Shown here piece after piece: positions 16,061 to 24,948 of a DNA stretch of 64,000 nucleotides. The notes below the pieces were generated by a model that was not told the DNA's origin, did not search any database, and saw nothing but the letters and a program-made list of their open reading frames with translations. Made by a program: the position numbers and the translations under genes. The first letter of the stretch is position 1, and each line of letters starts with the position of its first letter. This stretch comes from Austwickia sp. GTDB lineage: Bacteria > Actinomycetota > Actinomycetes > Actinomycetales > Dermatophilaceae. The stretch spans positions 868,001 to 932,000 of the forward strand of contig JADJTI010000006.1 in NCBI GenBank assembly GCA_016711265.1, given 5' to 3'.

Positions 16061-17229
16061 GGAGTGATGGCGGACCCGTCGCTGACGTGCTGCTCGGTTT
16101 CGTCGGGGCATTGCGGTCAGCGGGCCTGCAGCCCGGACCGGATGAGGCCGCTGCCTTCGTGGCGGCCACTGCCGCGCTCGGGGCGCACCGGCGCGATCAC
16201 GTGTACTGGGCCGGTCGGGCGTGCCTGAGCCGCCGACCCGAGGACCTGGCGCGCTACGACGCCGTGTTCGCCGCCTACTTCGACACGGCGGGCGACCTCG
16301 GGTCGCCCGTGCCCTGGCCCGTCTCGGCCACGCGGGCGAGTGCCCACCCCGACGAGCAGGACGGCCCGGGACAGGAGCCCGCCGCGTTGCCCACCGCCAG
16401 CCGCGCTGAGCGGCTCCGGGCCGCCGACCTGGCCCGCCTGCAGGCCCTCAGCGCCCAGGACCGGGCCGCCGTCTACGCCTTGCTCGCCGAGGCCGCCCGG
16501 CGTCGACCACGACGGCGGGCGCACCGCGGACAGCCGGGCGGTCACGCGCGGATCGATGTGCGTCGCAGCGTGCGGGTCGCGTTGCGGTACGGCGGCGAAC
16601 CCGTCCGGCTCCGGCACCTGCGGCCGGGGACGGCCCCGCGGCGGGTGGTGTTCGTCGTCGACGTATCCGGCTCCATGCACGCCTACGCGCAGTCCTACCT
16701 GCTGGGGGCCGCTGCGCTGCTGCGCGCCGTGGAGCGGGTGGAGGTGTTCACCACCGGCACCCGGCTCACCCGGGTCACCCCGGCCATGCGCGGCGGCGAC
16801 CTGTGGGCGGCCCCCGCCGCCGCGGCGGCGCAGATACCCGACTGGCACGGTGGCACGTCCTTGGGTCACTGCCTGAGGCAACTCACCTCGGCGCGCACCC
16901 GATCCGCCCTGCGAGGTGCGCTGGTCGTCGTACTCTCCGACGGCTGGGAGCGCGGATCCACCACGGGACTCACCCAGGCGATGGCGCGGCTGTCCCGGCT
17001 CGCCCGCCGGGTGTATTGGGGCAGCCCGCACGCGGGTGCCACCGGGTTCGAACCGGGAACCGCCGGGTTGCGGGCCGCACTGCCGTACGTCGACCGCTTG
17101 CTCCCCGCCGCTACGGTCGGTGACCTGGTCGCGGTTCTGAACCTGCTGGCGGACCCGAGCCTGCCGGTGCTCAGTGAGCGGCCGCCGCCGGTTTCTTCGC
17201 GCCGGGACCGCGGGGGATCAGGTGCATGA
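16057..17229 (+). CDS. coxE: VWA-domain protein (CoxE-like)
   Basis: About 390 residues. The N-terminal helical part (LLGFVGALRSAGLQPGPDEAAAFV) is the CoxE-type domain; a charged, proline-rich linker follows; the C-terminal von Willebrand A domain has the metal-ion motif DVSGSMHAYAQ near residue 205 and HGGTSLG later. Works with a MoxR ATPase in metalloenzyme maturation. The ATG at 16057 is the last of three repeated ATGs and in frame. The 3' end overlaps the convergent DUF808 gene by 59 bp. Confidence 0.8.
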   Translation: MRSDGGPVADVLLGFVGALRSAGLQPGPDEAAAFVAATAALGAHRRDHVYWAGRACLSRRPEDLARYDAVFAAYFDTAGDLGSPVPWPVSATRASAHPDEQDGPGQEPAALPTASRAERLRAADLARLQALSAQDRAAVYALLAEAARRRPRRRAHRGQPGGHARIDVRRSVRVALRYGGEPVRLRHLRPGTAPRRVVFVVDVSGSMHAYAQSYLLGAAALLRAVERVEVFTTGTRLTRVTPAMRGGDLWAAPAAAAAQIPDWHGGTSLGHCLRQLTSARTRSALRGALVVVLSDGWERGSTTGLTQAMARLSRLARRVYWGSPHAGATGFEPGTAGLRAALPYVDRLLPAATVGDLVAVLNLLADPSLPVLSERPPPVSSRRDRGGSGA

Positions 17230-18160
17230 CCGCGACCACGATGGCACCCACCAGCAGACCGACGATCGCCGAGCCGATGGTGTTGACCAGCCAGCCGACC
17301 ACGCCGCCCAGGGCGCCGGTGGCCCCGGACGCCGCCGCCTCCAGGTGATGCACCAGCCCGTACGGCGCGTGCCAGCCGAGGGTGTCCGCGCCGACGAGCA
17401 GGATGTGCCCACCGACCCACAACATCGCCACGGTGCCGATCGTGCCCAGCGCGGCCAACACCTTCGGCATGCCCGCGACCAGGGCCCGCCCGAAGCGTTG
17501 CGCGCCGGAGGAGTCCTTGGTGGTCAGGTGCAGCCCGATGTCGTCCATCTTGACGATGAGCGCTACGACCCCGTAGACGCCCACCGTGATCAGGATCGCG
17601 ACGACGACCAGGATGATCGCGCGGCTCAGGATCGCCTCGGAGGCGACCTCGTTGAGCGCGATCACCATGATCTCGGCGGACAGGATGAAGTCGGTGCGGA
17701 TCGCGCCGCTGACCATCGCTTCTTCCTGCTCCGGGCCCTGCATCGTCACCGGCGCCTCGAGGCCCTCGCCCGCCGCACCCCCGTGAGCGTCATGACCGCC
17801 GTGACCGCCGAACTTCTCCCACAGCTTCTCCGCGCCCTCGAAACTGAGGTATGTCCCCCCGAGCATCAGGAGCGGCGTCAGCAGCCAGGGGGCGAACTGG
17901 CTGAGCAACAGCGCGGCCGGAAGGATGAACAGCAGCTTGTTGCGCAGCGAGCCGATGGCGATCCGCTTGATCATCGGCAGTTCGCGGTCAGCCCTCACCC
18001 CCGTGACATACCGGGGTGTCACCGCCGTGTCGTCGATGACCACCCCGGCGGCCTTGGCGCTGGCCCGTCCGGCCGCGGCGCCCACGTCGTCGATGGAGGC
18101 CGCGGCGAGCTTGGCCAGGGCGGCGACGTCGTCCAGCAGCGCGATCAAGCCGCCGCTCAT
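17171..18160 (-). CDS. DUF808 membrane protein (YedI-like)
   Basis: 329 residues. N-terminus GGLIALLDDVAALAKLAA, then DDTAVTPRYVTGVRADRELP and PLLMLGGTYLSFEGAEK, all conserved in the YedI/DUF808 family. Several membrane helices follow. Function unknown. The ATG at 18160 matches the family start; an ATG 33 bases upstream adds unconserved residues. A His/Gly-rich loop (GGHGGHDAHGGAAGEG) after the first membrane block could bind metal but may simply be a linker. Confidence 0.85.
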   Translation of the reverse strand: MSGGLIALLDDVAALAKLAAASIDDVGAAAGRASAKAAGVVIDDTAVTPRYVTGVRADRELPMIKRIAIGSLRNKLLFILPAALLLSQFAPWLLTPLLMLGGTYLSFEGAEKLWEKFGGHGGHDAHGGAAGEGLEAPVTMQGPEQEEAMVSGAIRTDFILSAEIMVIALNEVASEAILSRAIILVVVAILITVGVYGVVALIVKMDDIGLHLTTKDSSGAQRFGRALVAGMPKVLAALGTIGTVAMLWVGGHILLVGADTLGWHAPYGLVHHLEAAASGATGALGGVVGWLVNTIGSAIVGLLVGAIVVAVMHLIPRGPGAKKPAAAAH

Positions 18161-18534
18161 CGGCCGGCTGCCGGGTGCGAGGGAGGGGTCCATCCCGTCA
18201 AAGGCGGGGCGAGAAAGCTCATGGTCCGACTGTAAGAGACATCGCTACGCGGCACCGACATCGCGTGACATCCCCCGCCAACGCCCGCCAACGCCCGACG
18301 TCGGCAGGACAGCGGCCCGCGCCGAGCACGACGACCTGTCACTTTTGGAGCGTTGCCCGCGCCGAGGTGTCATTGATGGTGCACTGTCACCGGGTTCTTC
18401 GACCCATATCTGACATCTCGAGCGGGCGAAGCAGCATCAGAGTGACAGGTCGAAGCCTCCGGGGGTATCGACCTGCCTCCGAACGCCCAAGCCTTCCGAG
18501 GGGTTCGGCAGTCGAGCCGCGCCCCCACTTCGGA
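18161..18534. other. Intergenic region with TGACA/TGTCA-type repeats
   Basis: No gene seen in about 370 bp. The region 18330-18460 holds CCTGTCAC, GGTGTCATT, ACTGTCACC, TCTGACATC and GAGTGACAGG, plus AGCGTTGCC, a word also present at 9878-9886 next to ACCTGTCAA. This suggests a small family of dispersed intergenic repeats. Confidence 0.5.
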
Positions 18535-19317
18535 TCACGAGGACCCGGCAACCCCGCCGAGGTCATACACGCGGAACAGCGCGCCGTACGCCGTACCCAT
18601 CGCTTCTCCGCCCTGCCGCAGGATCTCGGGGATGAATTCCTCGGGTCGGGGGTGTCCGGGCAGGTCGGCGAGGTAGGCGTGGTGGGACTGCAGCGAGGCG
18701 ACCGTGGCGGCCACCTGCCCCTCATCCACCGGCACGCCGTGGGTCGGCTCGTGGTGGCCGCTGATCAGGAGCGCACGGGTGTGCCATTTCGGCAGGCCGG
18801 CCGCCGCCAGCTCGCGGAACACCCAGGTGTTGTCGGCGTCGCGGACGGCGTCCAGGGTTGCCAGCCCGGCGGCGCGGTGATCGGCCTGGTTGAGTCCGCC
18901 GTAGGCTTCGACGTCCCAGACGCTGGTGATCACCGCATCGGGGCGGAACTCCCGGATCACCCGCGCGATGTCGCGGCGCAGGTCCAGGCCGTAGGTGAGC
19001 ATCCCGTCGGGGTGGTTCAAGATCGTCAATTGCTGGACGCCGACCGCCTCACAGGCCGCGCGCTGTTCCCGGGCGCGGATCGGGCCGACCTCCTCGGGAG
19101 GTCGCTGCATGCCTGCCTCTCCGGCGGTCAGCAGCAGGTAGGCGACCTCGATGCCCCGCTGAGTCCACGCGGCGACGGCCGCCGAGGCGCCGTACTCCAG
19201 ATCGTCGGGGTGAGCCACCACGCCGAGCACCCGTTCCCAGCCGCTGTCCTCCAGTACGGGGACGCGTGCCGCGGACGTCGGCTCGGAGGTCGGTTCGGAC
19301 GTCGGCTCGGACGTCAT
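18535..19317 (-). CDS. PIG-L family deacetylase
   Basis: 260 residues. The zinc site motif VVAHPDDLEYG near residues 33-43 and a later HPDG and ADHRAAG/HH (SGHHEPTHG) supply ligands as in LmbE/MshB/Mca enzymes, which remove acyl groups from GlcNAc-type or mycothiol-related substrates. The substrate is not clear. The first 15 residues are the repeat SEPTSEPTSEPTS, probably disordered, encoded by a short DNA repeat. Overlaps the gene above by four bases (ATGA). Confidence 0.82.
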   Translation of the reverse strand: MTSEPTSEPTSEPTSAARVPVLEDSGWERVLGVVAHPDDLEYGASAAVAAWTQRGIEVAYLLLTAGEAGMQRPPEEVGPIRAREQRAACEAVGVQQLTILNHPDGMLTYGLDLRRDIARVIREFRPDAVITSVWDVEAYGGLNQADHRAAGLATLDAVRDADNTWVFRELAAAGLPKWHTRALLISGHHEPTHGVPVDEGQVAATVASLQSHHAYLADLPGHPRPEEFIPEILRQGGEAMGTAYGALFRVYDLGGVAGSS

Positions 19318-19805
19318 GGTTCGATCAGCGGAGTCAACGACCGCAGCGACGGGAACGGATGGGCCTCCGGGTGGGGCACGCCGCGCATCCCCATCGAGGT
19401 CAGCATGTCGGGGCTCTGGCGATCGGTCTCGCGCACCCGCACCAGGTCCTCATCCAACGTGGCGACGTACTCCTGCACGGGCTCCGACGGGCTCGACACC
19501 TCGACGGTCACCCCGAAGCTGTCGTCCTCGCGCGGTCCGACGCTGATCGAGGTCACGCGCGGGTCGCCGAGCCGGGCCACGCCGGCGGAGGCTGCCTTGA
19601 CCTCGGACCACGACCAGGGGCTGTCCACCCAGGTCCAGTGCTCCGCGGCCCCCGGCGGCAGTTGCGCCCGTACGGCGTCGACATCCTTGGCGATGACGGT
19701 GGGGGTCCCCGAGGAGGTGCGTTCGCCGGCCCACAGCACGGCGTCGTTGCGGCGCAGCACGTTGAGCAGGTAGGCGTCTCGCGGGGGTCGGTCGGCGGTG
19801 GTCAT
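19314..19805 (-). CDS. Hypothetical protein, operon with PIG-L deacetylase
   Basis: 163 residues, no recognised family. Soluble, Trp- and Asp-rich in the middle (AAEHWTWVDSPWSWSEV) with SFGVTVEVSSPSEPVQEYVATLDEDL, suggesting a beta-rich fold. It starts ATG at 19805 and its stop overlaps the PIG-L start, so the two are probably co-translated. No signal peptide or membrane segment. Confidence 0.65.
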   Translation of the reverse strand: MTTADRPPRDAYLLNVLRRNDAVLWAGERTSSGTPTVIAKDVDAVRAQLPPGAAEHWTWVDSPWSWSEVKAASAGVARLGDPRVTSISVGPREDDSFGVTVEVSSPSEPVQEYVATLDEDLVRVRETDRQSPDMLTSMGMRGVPHPEAHPFPSLRSLTPLIEP

Positions 19806-19875
19806 GGCGGTGAGTATGGACCTTGTCGGTCCGGCCCGCTAGGTGCAGGCCATGCTCCGGGGTGAGACTGGGGGC

Positions 19876-20331
19876 ATGGACGTGTTGGTCGTCAACGGCC
19901 CCAACCTCAACCTCCTGGGCACCCGCAACCCCGGCGTGTACGGCCATACCACGCTGGCCGACCTGGAATCCTCGCTGCGGGACCGGGGGCGCGAGCTGGG
20001 GCTGGACGTGACGACGTACCAACACAATCACGAGGGGGCCCTGGTCGACCGGATCCAGGAGGCTCGGACGCAGGGATGCCGGTACATCATCGTGAACGCG
20101 GGCGCCTACACCCACACCTCCGTGGCCATCGCCGACGCCTTCGAGGCAGTCCAGATCCCGTACGTCGAGGTGCACATTTCCAACGTGTACGCGCGGGAGG
20201 AGTTCCGGCACCGGTCGCTGCTGTCGGCGAACGCGTCCGCGGTGATCGTCGGCGCGGGGGTCTACGGGTACCGGTTGGCGCTTGATCTGGTGGCCGAACG
20301 GCTGGGCGGCGCAGGCTCCGCCGACGCCTGA
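19876..20331 (+). CDS. aroQ: 3-dehydroquinate dehydratase, type II
   Basis: 151 residues, the normal type II length. NGPNLNLLGTRNPGVYG carries the catalytic Tyr (22) and Arg of the lid; YQHNHEG and IVNAGAYTHTS and VEVHISNVYAREEFR (with the catalytic His) complete the site. Dehydrates 3-dehydroquinate in the shikimate pathway. ATG at 19876 has GGTGAG/GGGG upstream. It stands apart from other aro genes here. Confidence 0.95.
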   Translation: MDVLVVNGPNLNLLGTRNPGVYGHTTLADLESSLRDRGRELGLDVTTYQHNHEGALVDRIQEARTQGCRYIIVNAGAYTHTSVAIADAFEAVQIPYVEVHISNVYAREEFRHRSLLSANASAVIVGAGVYGYRLALDLVAERLGGAGSADA

Positions 20332-20425
20332 CGGCGGAGCGCGCGAGCGCCCAGCATGCCTCGACGAACCCCCTGAAAATCCCGACGACCGCGTCTCATC
20401 AGGGACGATGGTTTAGCCTGGGGAT

Positions 20426-21133
20426 ATGGCTACTCCCCACATCAGGGCCGAGGTGGGCCACATCGCCCCGGCCGTACTGTTCCCCGGCGACCCCAAGCGG
20501 GCCGAGCGCATCGCCCAACTTCTGATGAACGACGCCGAGCTCGTCACCGACGTCCGCGGCATCCTGGGGTTCACCGGCACCTGTCAGGGCAAGCCCCTGT
20601 CGGTGATCGCGTCGGGGATGGGCATGCCGTCGGCCACCATCTACGCCACCGAGTTGTTCCAGGTGTACGGCGTGGAACGGATCGTGCGCGTCGGCACCTG
20701 CGGCGGGATCGCCCCCCACGTCGCGGTCGGGGACGTCATCGTGGCGCTGGGCGCCCACACCGACTCCAACATGAATGCTCAGCGGCTCCCGGGCATCCAC
20801 TTCGCGCCGGTGGCCAGCTACCCGCTGGTTGCGGCCGCGGTGGGCGCGGTGCAGCCCGGGCAGCCGGTGCACGTGGGCGTGGTCATCACGCGGGACCACT
20901 TCTATCTGCCGAGCCCGGTGAACATCGCCACCCTCGCCGAGTACGGCGTGCTCGGCGTGGAGATGGAGGCTGCCGGCATCTATGCCGCCGCGGCACAGTT
21001 CGGCAAGGAAGCCCTGGCCATCATGACGGTGTCCGACCATCTGCTCGACAGCAGCTCGGACATGAGCCCGAAGGACCGCGAGACCCGCTTCCAGGACTCC
21101 CTGGCGCTCGCCGTCGCCGCCGCGTTGGCGTAA
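20426..21133 (+). CDS. deoD: Purine-nucleoside phosphorylase (DeoD type)
   Basis: 235 residues. PAVLFPGDPKRAE, SGMGMPSATIYATELF, RVGTCGGIAP and GVEMEAAGIYA are the hexameric PNP signature. Splits purine (deoxy)nucleosides with phosphate. ATG at 20426 with no clear strong ribosome site. Complete, no unusual features. Confidence 0.95.
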   Translation: MATPHIRAEVGHIAPAVLFPGDPKRAERIAQLLMNDAELVTDVRGILGFTGTCQGKPLSVIASGMGMPSATIYATELFQVYGVERIVRVGTCGGIAPHVAVGDVIVALGAHTDSNMNAQRLPGIHFAPVASYPLVAAAVGAVQPGQPVHVGVVITRDHFYLPSPVNIATLAEYGVLGVEMEAAGIYAAAAQFGKEALAIMTVSDHLLDSSSDMSPKDRETRFQDSLALAVAAALA

Positions 21134-21148
21134 ATGTTGACGTAATTG

Positions 21149-22510
21149 ATGCGTTGGGTTCGCAGGGCCCTGCTGGTCGTCGGGGTCCTGGTGATGATGG
21201 TCGCGGTCGGTGGCTATTGGTACATCCGGCCGTTGGTGCTGACCGGCTCGGGGTACGCCGCCCACAATGCGTGCGCGGTGCAGTTCGTCGCAGGCCGGAC
21301 GAACCCGGACGCGGACCTGCCCGATAATCCGCTGCTGCCCTACCTGCGGACCGCGAGCGACGACGAGCTGCGCCACGCGCGCAGTTCGCTGCTGGGACTG
21401 CTGGCACCTCAACAAGCCTGGTACACCCCGGGCTACGGATGCACCCTCGGCGATGAGCGACCGGCCTACCCTCCGGCACCGCCGGTGAACCCCGCAGCCA
21501 ACCCGTTCTCCCTGGCCCGGCAACCGGTCGCCCCGCTCGCCTCGCCAGGTGTGGCCACAGCGGTGGCAGCGGCGTTCGGTGACCACCTGGGTGAGGCTGA
21601 GCGGGCGGAGCTGGGCACCCGGGCGGTCCTGGTGGTGCACCGGGGTCGGGTGATCGCCGAACGCTACGCTCCCGGTTTCGGCCCGACGACCCCGCAGTTG
21701 GGCTGGTCCCTGGCCAAGAGCGTGACCAGCCTGCTCACCGGGCGGGTGGTCCAGCAGGGCAAGCTCGCGATCAGCGACGCCCGGTTGCGCCCGGAGTGGA
21801 CCGATCAGCGCGCGGCGATCACGGTGGACCACCTGATGCGGATGACCAGCGGCCTGGCCTGGGACGAGACCTACGACCTGGGCACCCCGATCACCGACAT
21901 GTTGTATCGCGAGGCTGACATGGCGGGGTACGCCGCGAGCCAGCCCGCGCAGCACGCCCCGGGGACGGTCCAGCAGTATTCGACCGGCAGCACGAACATC
22001 CTGTGCAGCGTGCTGCGCCAGCGCACCGGAGCCGGCCCGGAGTTGCCTCGCACCCTGCTCCTGGGTCCACTGGGTCTATCGGGGGCCGCCTGGGAGGCGG
22101 ACGGTGTCGGGACGCCGGTCTGCGGCTCGTACTTGTGGGCCAGCGCCCGGGAGTGGGCCGCGATCGGTCAGTTCGCGCTGCAGGACGGCGTCTGGGAGGG
22201 ACGACGCCTGCTGCCCGAGGGCTGGATGCGCGCGACGACCACGGTCGCGCCCGGAGCCGGGCAGGAGCGCGGGTACGCGGCCGGCTGGTGGGTCAACCGG
22301 CTGCCCGGCGGCGAGCTCGTCGAGCGTCGGCTGCCCGCCGACGCGTACTGGGGCCAAGGTCACGACGGTCAGCGGCTGTACGTCGTCCCCTCGGCCCAGC
22401 TGATCGTCGTACGACTGGGGTTCACCCCGTCGCTGAGTTCGGCGCAGCTGAACACCCACGCCCTCGTCGCCGACATCCTGGCGGACCGCGCGGTGGGCGT
22501 TCGGGGATGA
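21149..22510 (+). CDS. Beta-lactamase-fold serine hydrolase, membrane-anchored or secreted
   Basis: 453 residues. An N-terminal hydrophobic segment (ALLVVGVLVMMVAVGGYWYI) is a signal anchor. The catalytic SxxK is SLAKS near residue 191, with YSTGSTN supplying the Tyr-x-Asn/Ser motif and GHDGQ the third (H-x-G) motif. Class C/esterase-like family that hydrolyses amides or esters outside the membrane. ATG at 21149 preferred over the overlapping TTG. Its stop overlaps nagA (ATGA), so co-transcribed. Confidence 0.85.
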   Translation: MRWVRRALLVVGVLVMMVAVGGYWYIRPLVLTGSGYAAHNACAVQFVAGRTNPDADLPDNPLLPYLRTASDDELRHARSSLLGLLAPQQAWYTPGYGCTLGDERPAYPPAPPVNPAANPFSLARQPVAPLASPGVATAVAAAFGDHLGEAERAELGTRAVLVVHRGRVIAERYAPGFGPTTPQLGWSLAKSVTSLLTGRVVQQGKLAISDARLRPEWTDQRAAITVDHLMRMTSGLAWDETYDLGTPITDMLYREADMAGYAASQPAQHAPGTVQQYSTGSTNILCSVLRQRTGAGPELPRTLLLGPLGLSGAAWEADGVGTPVCGSYLWASAREWAAIGQFALQDGVWEGRRLLPEGWMRATTTVAPGAGQERGYAAGWWVNRLPGGELVERRLPADAYWGQGHDGQRLYVVPSAQLIVVRLGFTPSLSSAQLNTHALVADILADRAVGVRG

Positions 22511-23709
22511 CGACGCCGGTCGGGGTGGTCGAGTCGGCCGTGTTCCGCGCACGGCACGTGTTCGACGGCGAACGACTGCTGACGCCGGGCTGGGTCGGTG
22601 TCCGAGCGGACCGGATCACCGGCGTCGGCGAGGGAGTACCGCCGGGAGCCCTCGGCGCGGTGCGGCATTTCGGCGAGGTGACACTGGCGCCGGGATTCGT
22701 GGATCTTCATTGCCACGGCGGCGGGGGCGCCGCGTTCACCGACGGCCCCGACGCTGCGCGCACCGCCGCCCACGTGCACCATCGACATGGTACGACGACG
22801 CTGGTCGCCAGCTTGGTCTCCGATGAGCTGGAGCAGATCGAGGCGCAGGTCCGGCAGCTCGTGCCCTTGGTCCAGGCCGACGAGGTGGCGGGGATCCACC
22901 TGGAAGGGCCGTGGCTGTCGGCGGCGCAGTGCGGTGCCCATCGCCGGCAGGTCTTGGCCGACCCCGATCCGGCCGCGGTCGGCCAATTGATCGACGCCGG
23001 GGCGGGCGCCATCGCGATGGTCACCCTGGCGCCCGAGCGTCTCGGGGCCATAGCGGCCGTCCGGTCCCTGGTGGCCGCCGGGGTGATCGCGGCGGTGGGG
23101 CACACCGACGCCACCTACGACGAGACCGTGGTCGCCATCGAGGCCGGAGCCGGTGTGGCGACGCACCTGTTCAACGCCCAACGGGGTCTGCACCACCGGG
23201 AACCGGGCCCGATCATGGCGCTGCTGCAGGACGAGCGGGTGGTGATCGAGCTGATCGCCGATGGGGTGCACCTGCATCCCTCCGTGGTGGCGTTTGCGGC
23301 CGGTGTCGCTGCCGGGCGTTTCGTGCTGGTCACCGATGCGATGGCGGCCGCGGGCGCCCCCGAGGGGAACTACCGTCTGGGACCGCTGGCCGTACGGGTC
23401 ACAGACGGGGTGGCGCGCGTCGTGGACAGCGGCGCGATCGCCGGCAGCACCCTCACCCTCGATCGGGCGCTCCGGTACGCCGTGCAGGTGGTCGGGCTGC
23501 CCCTGGAGGACGTCCTGCGGGCGGTGACCACCACCCCGGCCCGGGTGCTCGGCCGATCCGACATCGGCCGGCTCGCCGTGGGGGCGCAGGCAGACCTCGT
23601 CGTGCTCACCGACGCCCTGCAGGTCGAGGCCGTCCTGCGGCGTGGCCGCTGGGTCGACCCGGTGGCGGGCTGCGACCCCGCCGACGGAGGACACCGGCAC
23701 TCATACTGA
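22507..23709 (+). CDS. nagA: N-acetylglucosamine-6-phosphate deacetylase
   Basis: 400 residues. Amidohydrolase metal motif DLHCHGGGG (H68, H70), HLEGPW with the Glu ligand, VGHTDATYDE and ATHLFNAQRG with His ligands, and LVTDAMAAAG with the catalytic Asp. Removes acetyl from GlcNAc-6-phosphate during amino-sugar or cell-wall recycling. Coupled to the serine hydrolase upstream and five bases from the CorA gene downstream. No nagB in the window. Confidence 0.9.
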   Translation: MTTPVGVVESAVFRARHVFDGERLLTPGWVGVRADRITGVGEGVPPGALGAVRHFGEVTLAPGFVDLHCHGGGGAAFTDGPDAARTAAHVHHRHGTTTLVASLVSDELEQIEAQVRQLVPLVQADEVAGIHLEGPWLSAAQCGAHRRQVLADPDPAAVGQLIDAGAGAIAMVTLAPERLGAIAAVRSLVAAGVIAAVGHTDATYDETVVAIEAGAGVATHLFNAQRGLHHREPGPIMALLQDERVVIELIADGVHLHPSVVAFAAGVAAGRFVLVTDAMAAAGAPEGNYRLGPLAVRVTDGVARVVDSGAIAGSTLTLDRALRYAVQVVGLPLEDVLRAVTTTPARVLGRSDIGRLAVGAQADLVVLTDALQVEAVLRRGRWVDPVAGCDPADGGHRHSY

Positions 23710-23713
23710 CGGC

Positions 23714-24733
23714 GTGGACACCTGCAGCGTGACCGGCCGCGTGTGGCGCCGAGGGCAGCTCGAGGAGGGGGCGGTGTCCCTGGTGGAGTTGTCCGAGCTT
23801 GTCGGGGATCACGACGTGGCGGTGTGGTTCGACCTGTGCGGACCGGCCCGCGAGCAGCTGCAGACCCTGGCCGACGAGCTGGGACTGGACCCGCACGCCG
23901 TCGAAGATGCGGTGGCCCGCTCCGAACGACCCAAGACGACTCGCCATGCGAGCCATACCTTCGTGACGGCGTACGCGACCTCGCTCGCCGAGCACCCGGG
24001 CGCCGACCCCTACGCCTCTCGGCTCGTCCTGAGCAAGGTGTCCGCCTTCGTGTTACCCCGGGTGCTGATCACCGTGCGACCCGACGACAGCTTCCCGATG
24101 GGGGAGGTGCTCGCGCGCTGGGACGAGAACGCGGGCCTGCTCGGCGACGGGGACCACGCCGTCGACGTGCTGCTGCACGGGCTGCTCGATGTCATCGTGG
24201 ACGGCTACTTCGACACCGTCGAGACTCTCGACGACGCCATCGAAGACGTGGAGGGGCTGCTGTTCGACGAGCAGGTCTCCACGGGGGAGGTGCAGCGCGG
24301 GATCTATCGGATCCGCAAGGAACTGGTCCAGCTCCGCCGGGTCGTGCTCCCCATGCGGGAGGTCGTCAACACGCTCTGGCGCCACCGCGAGGACCGTGGG
24401 ATCGACCGCAGCGATCCGTTGCAGGGGCACTTCGACGACCTGTACGACCACGTCATCCGCGCTGCCGAGTGGACCGAGTCGTTGCGGGACCTGGTGGGGA
24501 CGATCTTCGAGACGAATCTGTCGCTCCAGGACGCCCAGCTCAACACCGTGATGAAGAAGCTCGCCGGATGGGCGGCCATCATCGCCGTACCGACGGCTGT
24601 GACCGGTTGGTTCGGTCAGAACGTGCCCTATCCGGGGTTCGGGTCGGTGGCCGGGTTGTGGCAATCGGCCGTGCTGGTCGTGGTGGCGTCGCTGGCGTTG
24701 TACCTGGCGTTCCGACGCAAGGACTGGCTGTAA
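23714..24733 (+). CDS. CorA-family divalent cation transporter with GQN motif
   Basis: 339 residues. The CorA layout is present: a cytoplasmic alpha/beta domain, a long helix, and two C-terminal membrane helices (KLAGWAAIIAVPTAVTGWFG, then LWQSAVLVVVASLALYLAF) ending in a basic tail RRKDWL. The pore motif usually written GMN reads G301-Q302-N303. CorA proteins move Mg2+, Co2+ or Ni2+, and ZntB-like relatives move Zn2+; GQN makes the ion uncertain. GTG start at 23714 directly after nagA. Confidence 0.82.
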   Translation: MDTCSVTGRVWRRGQLEEGAVSLVELSELVGDHDVAVWFDLCGPAREQLQTLADELGLDPHAVEDAVARSERPKTTRHASHTFVTAYATSLAEHPGADPYASRLVLSKVSAFVLPRVLITVRPDDSFPMGEVLARWDENAGLLGDGDHAVDVLLHGLLDVIVDGYFDTVETLDDAIEDVEGLLFDEQVSTGEVQRGIYRIRKELVQLRRVVLPMREVVNTLWRHREDRGIDRSDPLQGHFDDLYDHVIRAAEWTESLRDLVGTIFETNLSLQDAQLNTVMKKLAGWAAIIAVPTAVTGWFGQNVPYPGFGSVAGLWQSAVLVVVASLALYLAFRRKDWL

Positions 24734-24800
24734 CCACGCCCCGGGCGAACCCAGTCCCTCGTGGTGGCCTTACGGGTGGTGGCCTCTCGGGCGACGAGAC

Positions 24801-24887
24801 GTCGATTCCGCACGCAGACGGGCGGCGAAGGGTCGATTCCGCACCTAAAGGGGGAGTTTTCCGGTGCGAAAGTGTCGTCTCGTGCGC
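24801..24887. repeat. Direct and inverted copies of GTCGATTCCGCAC
   Basis: GTCGATTCCGCAC occurs at 24801-24813 and 24832-24844; a degenerate inverted copy (GTGCGAAAGTGTCGTCTCG) follows at 24864. They lie between the ends of corA and arsR, which converge, and may form a terminator-like structure or belong to an intergenic repeat family. Confidence 0.6.
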
Positions 24888-24948
24888 GCGGGAGGTGCGC
24901 AATCGACGTCTGGCCGCGTCCGGAAAGGGCGCCGGCGTCCGGCTAGCG

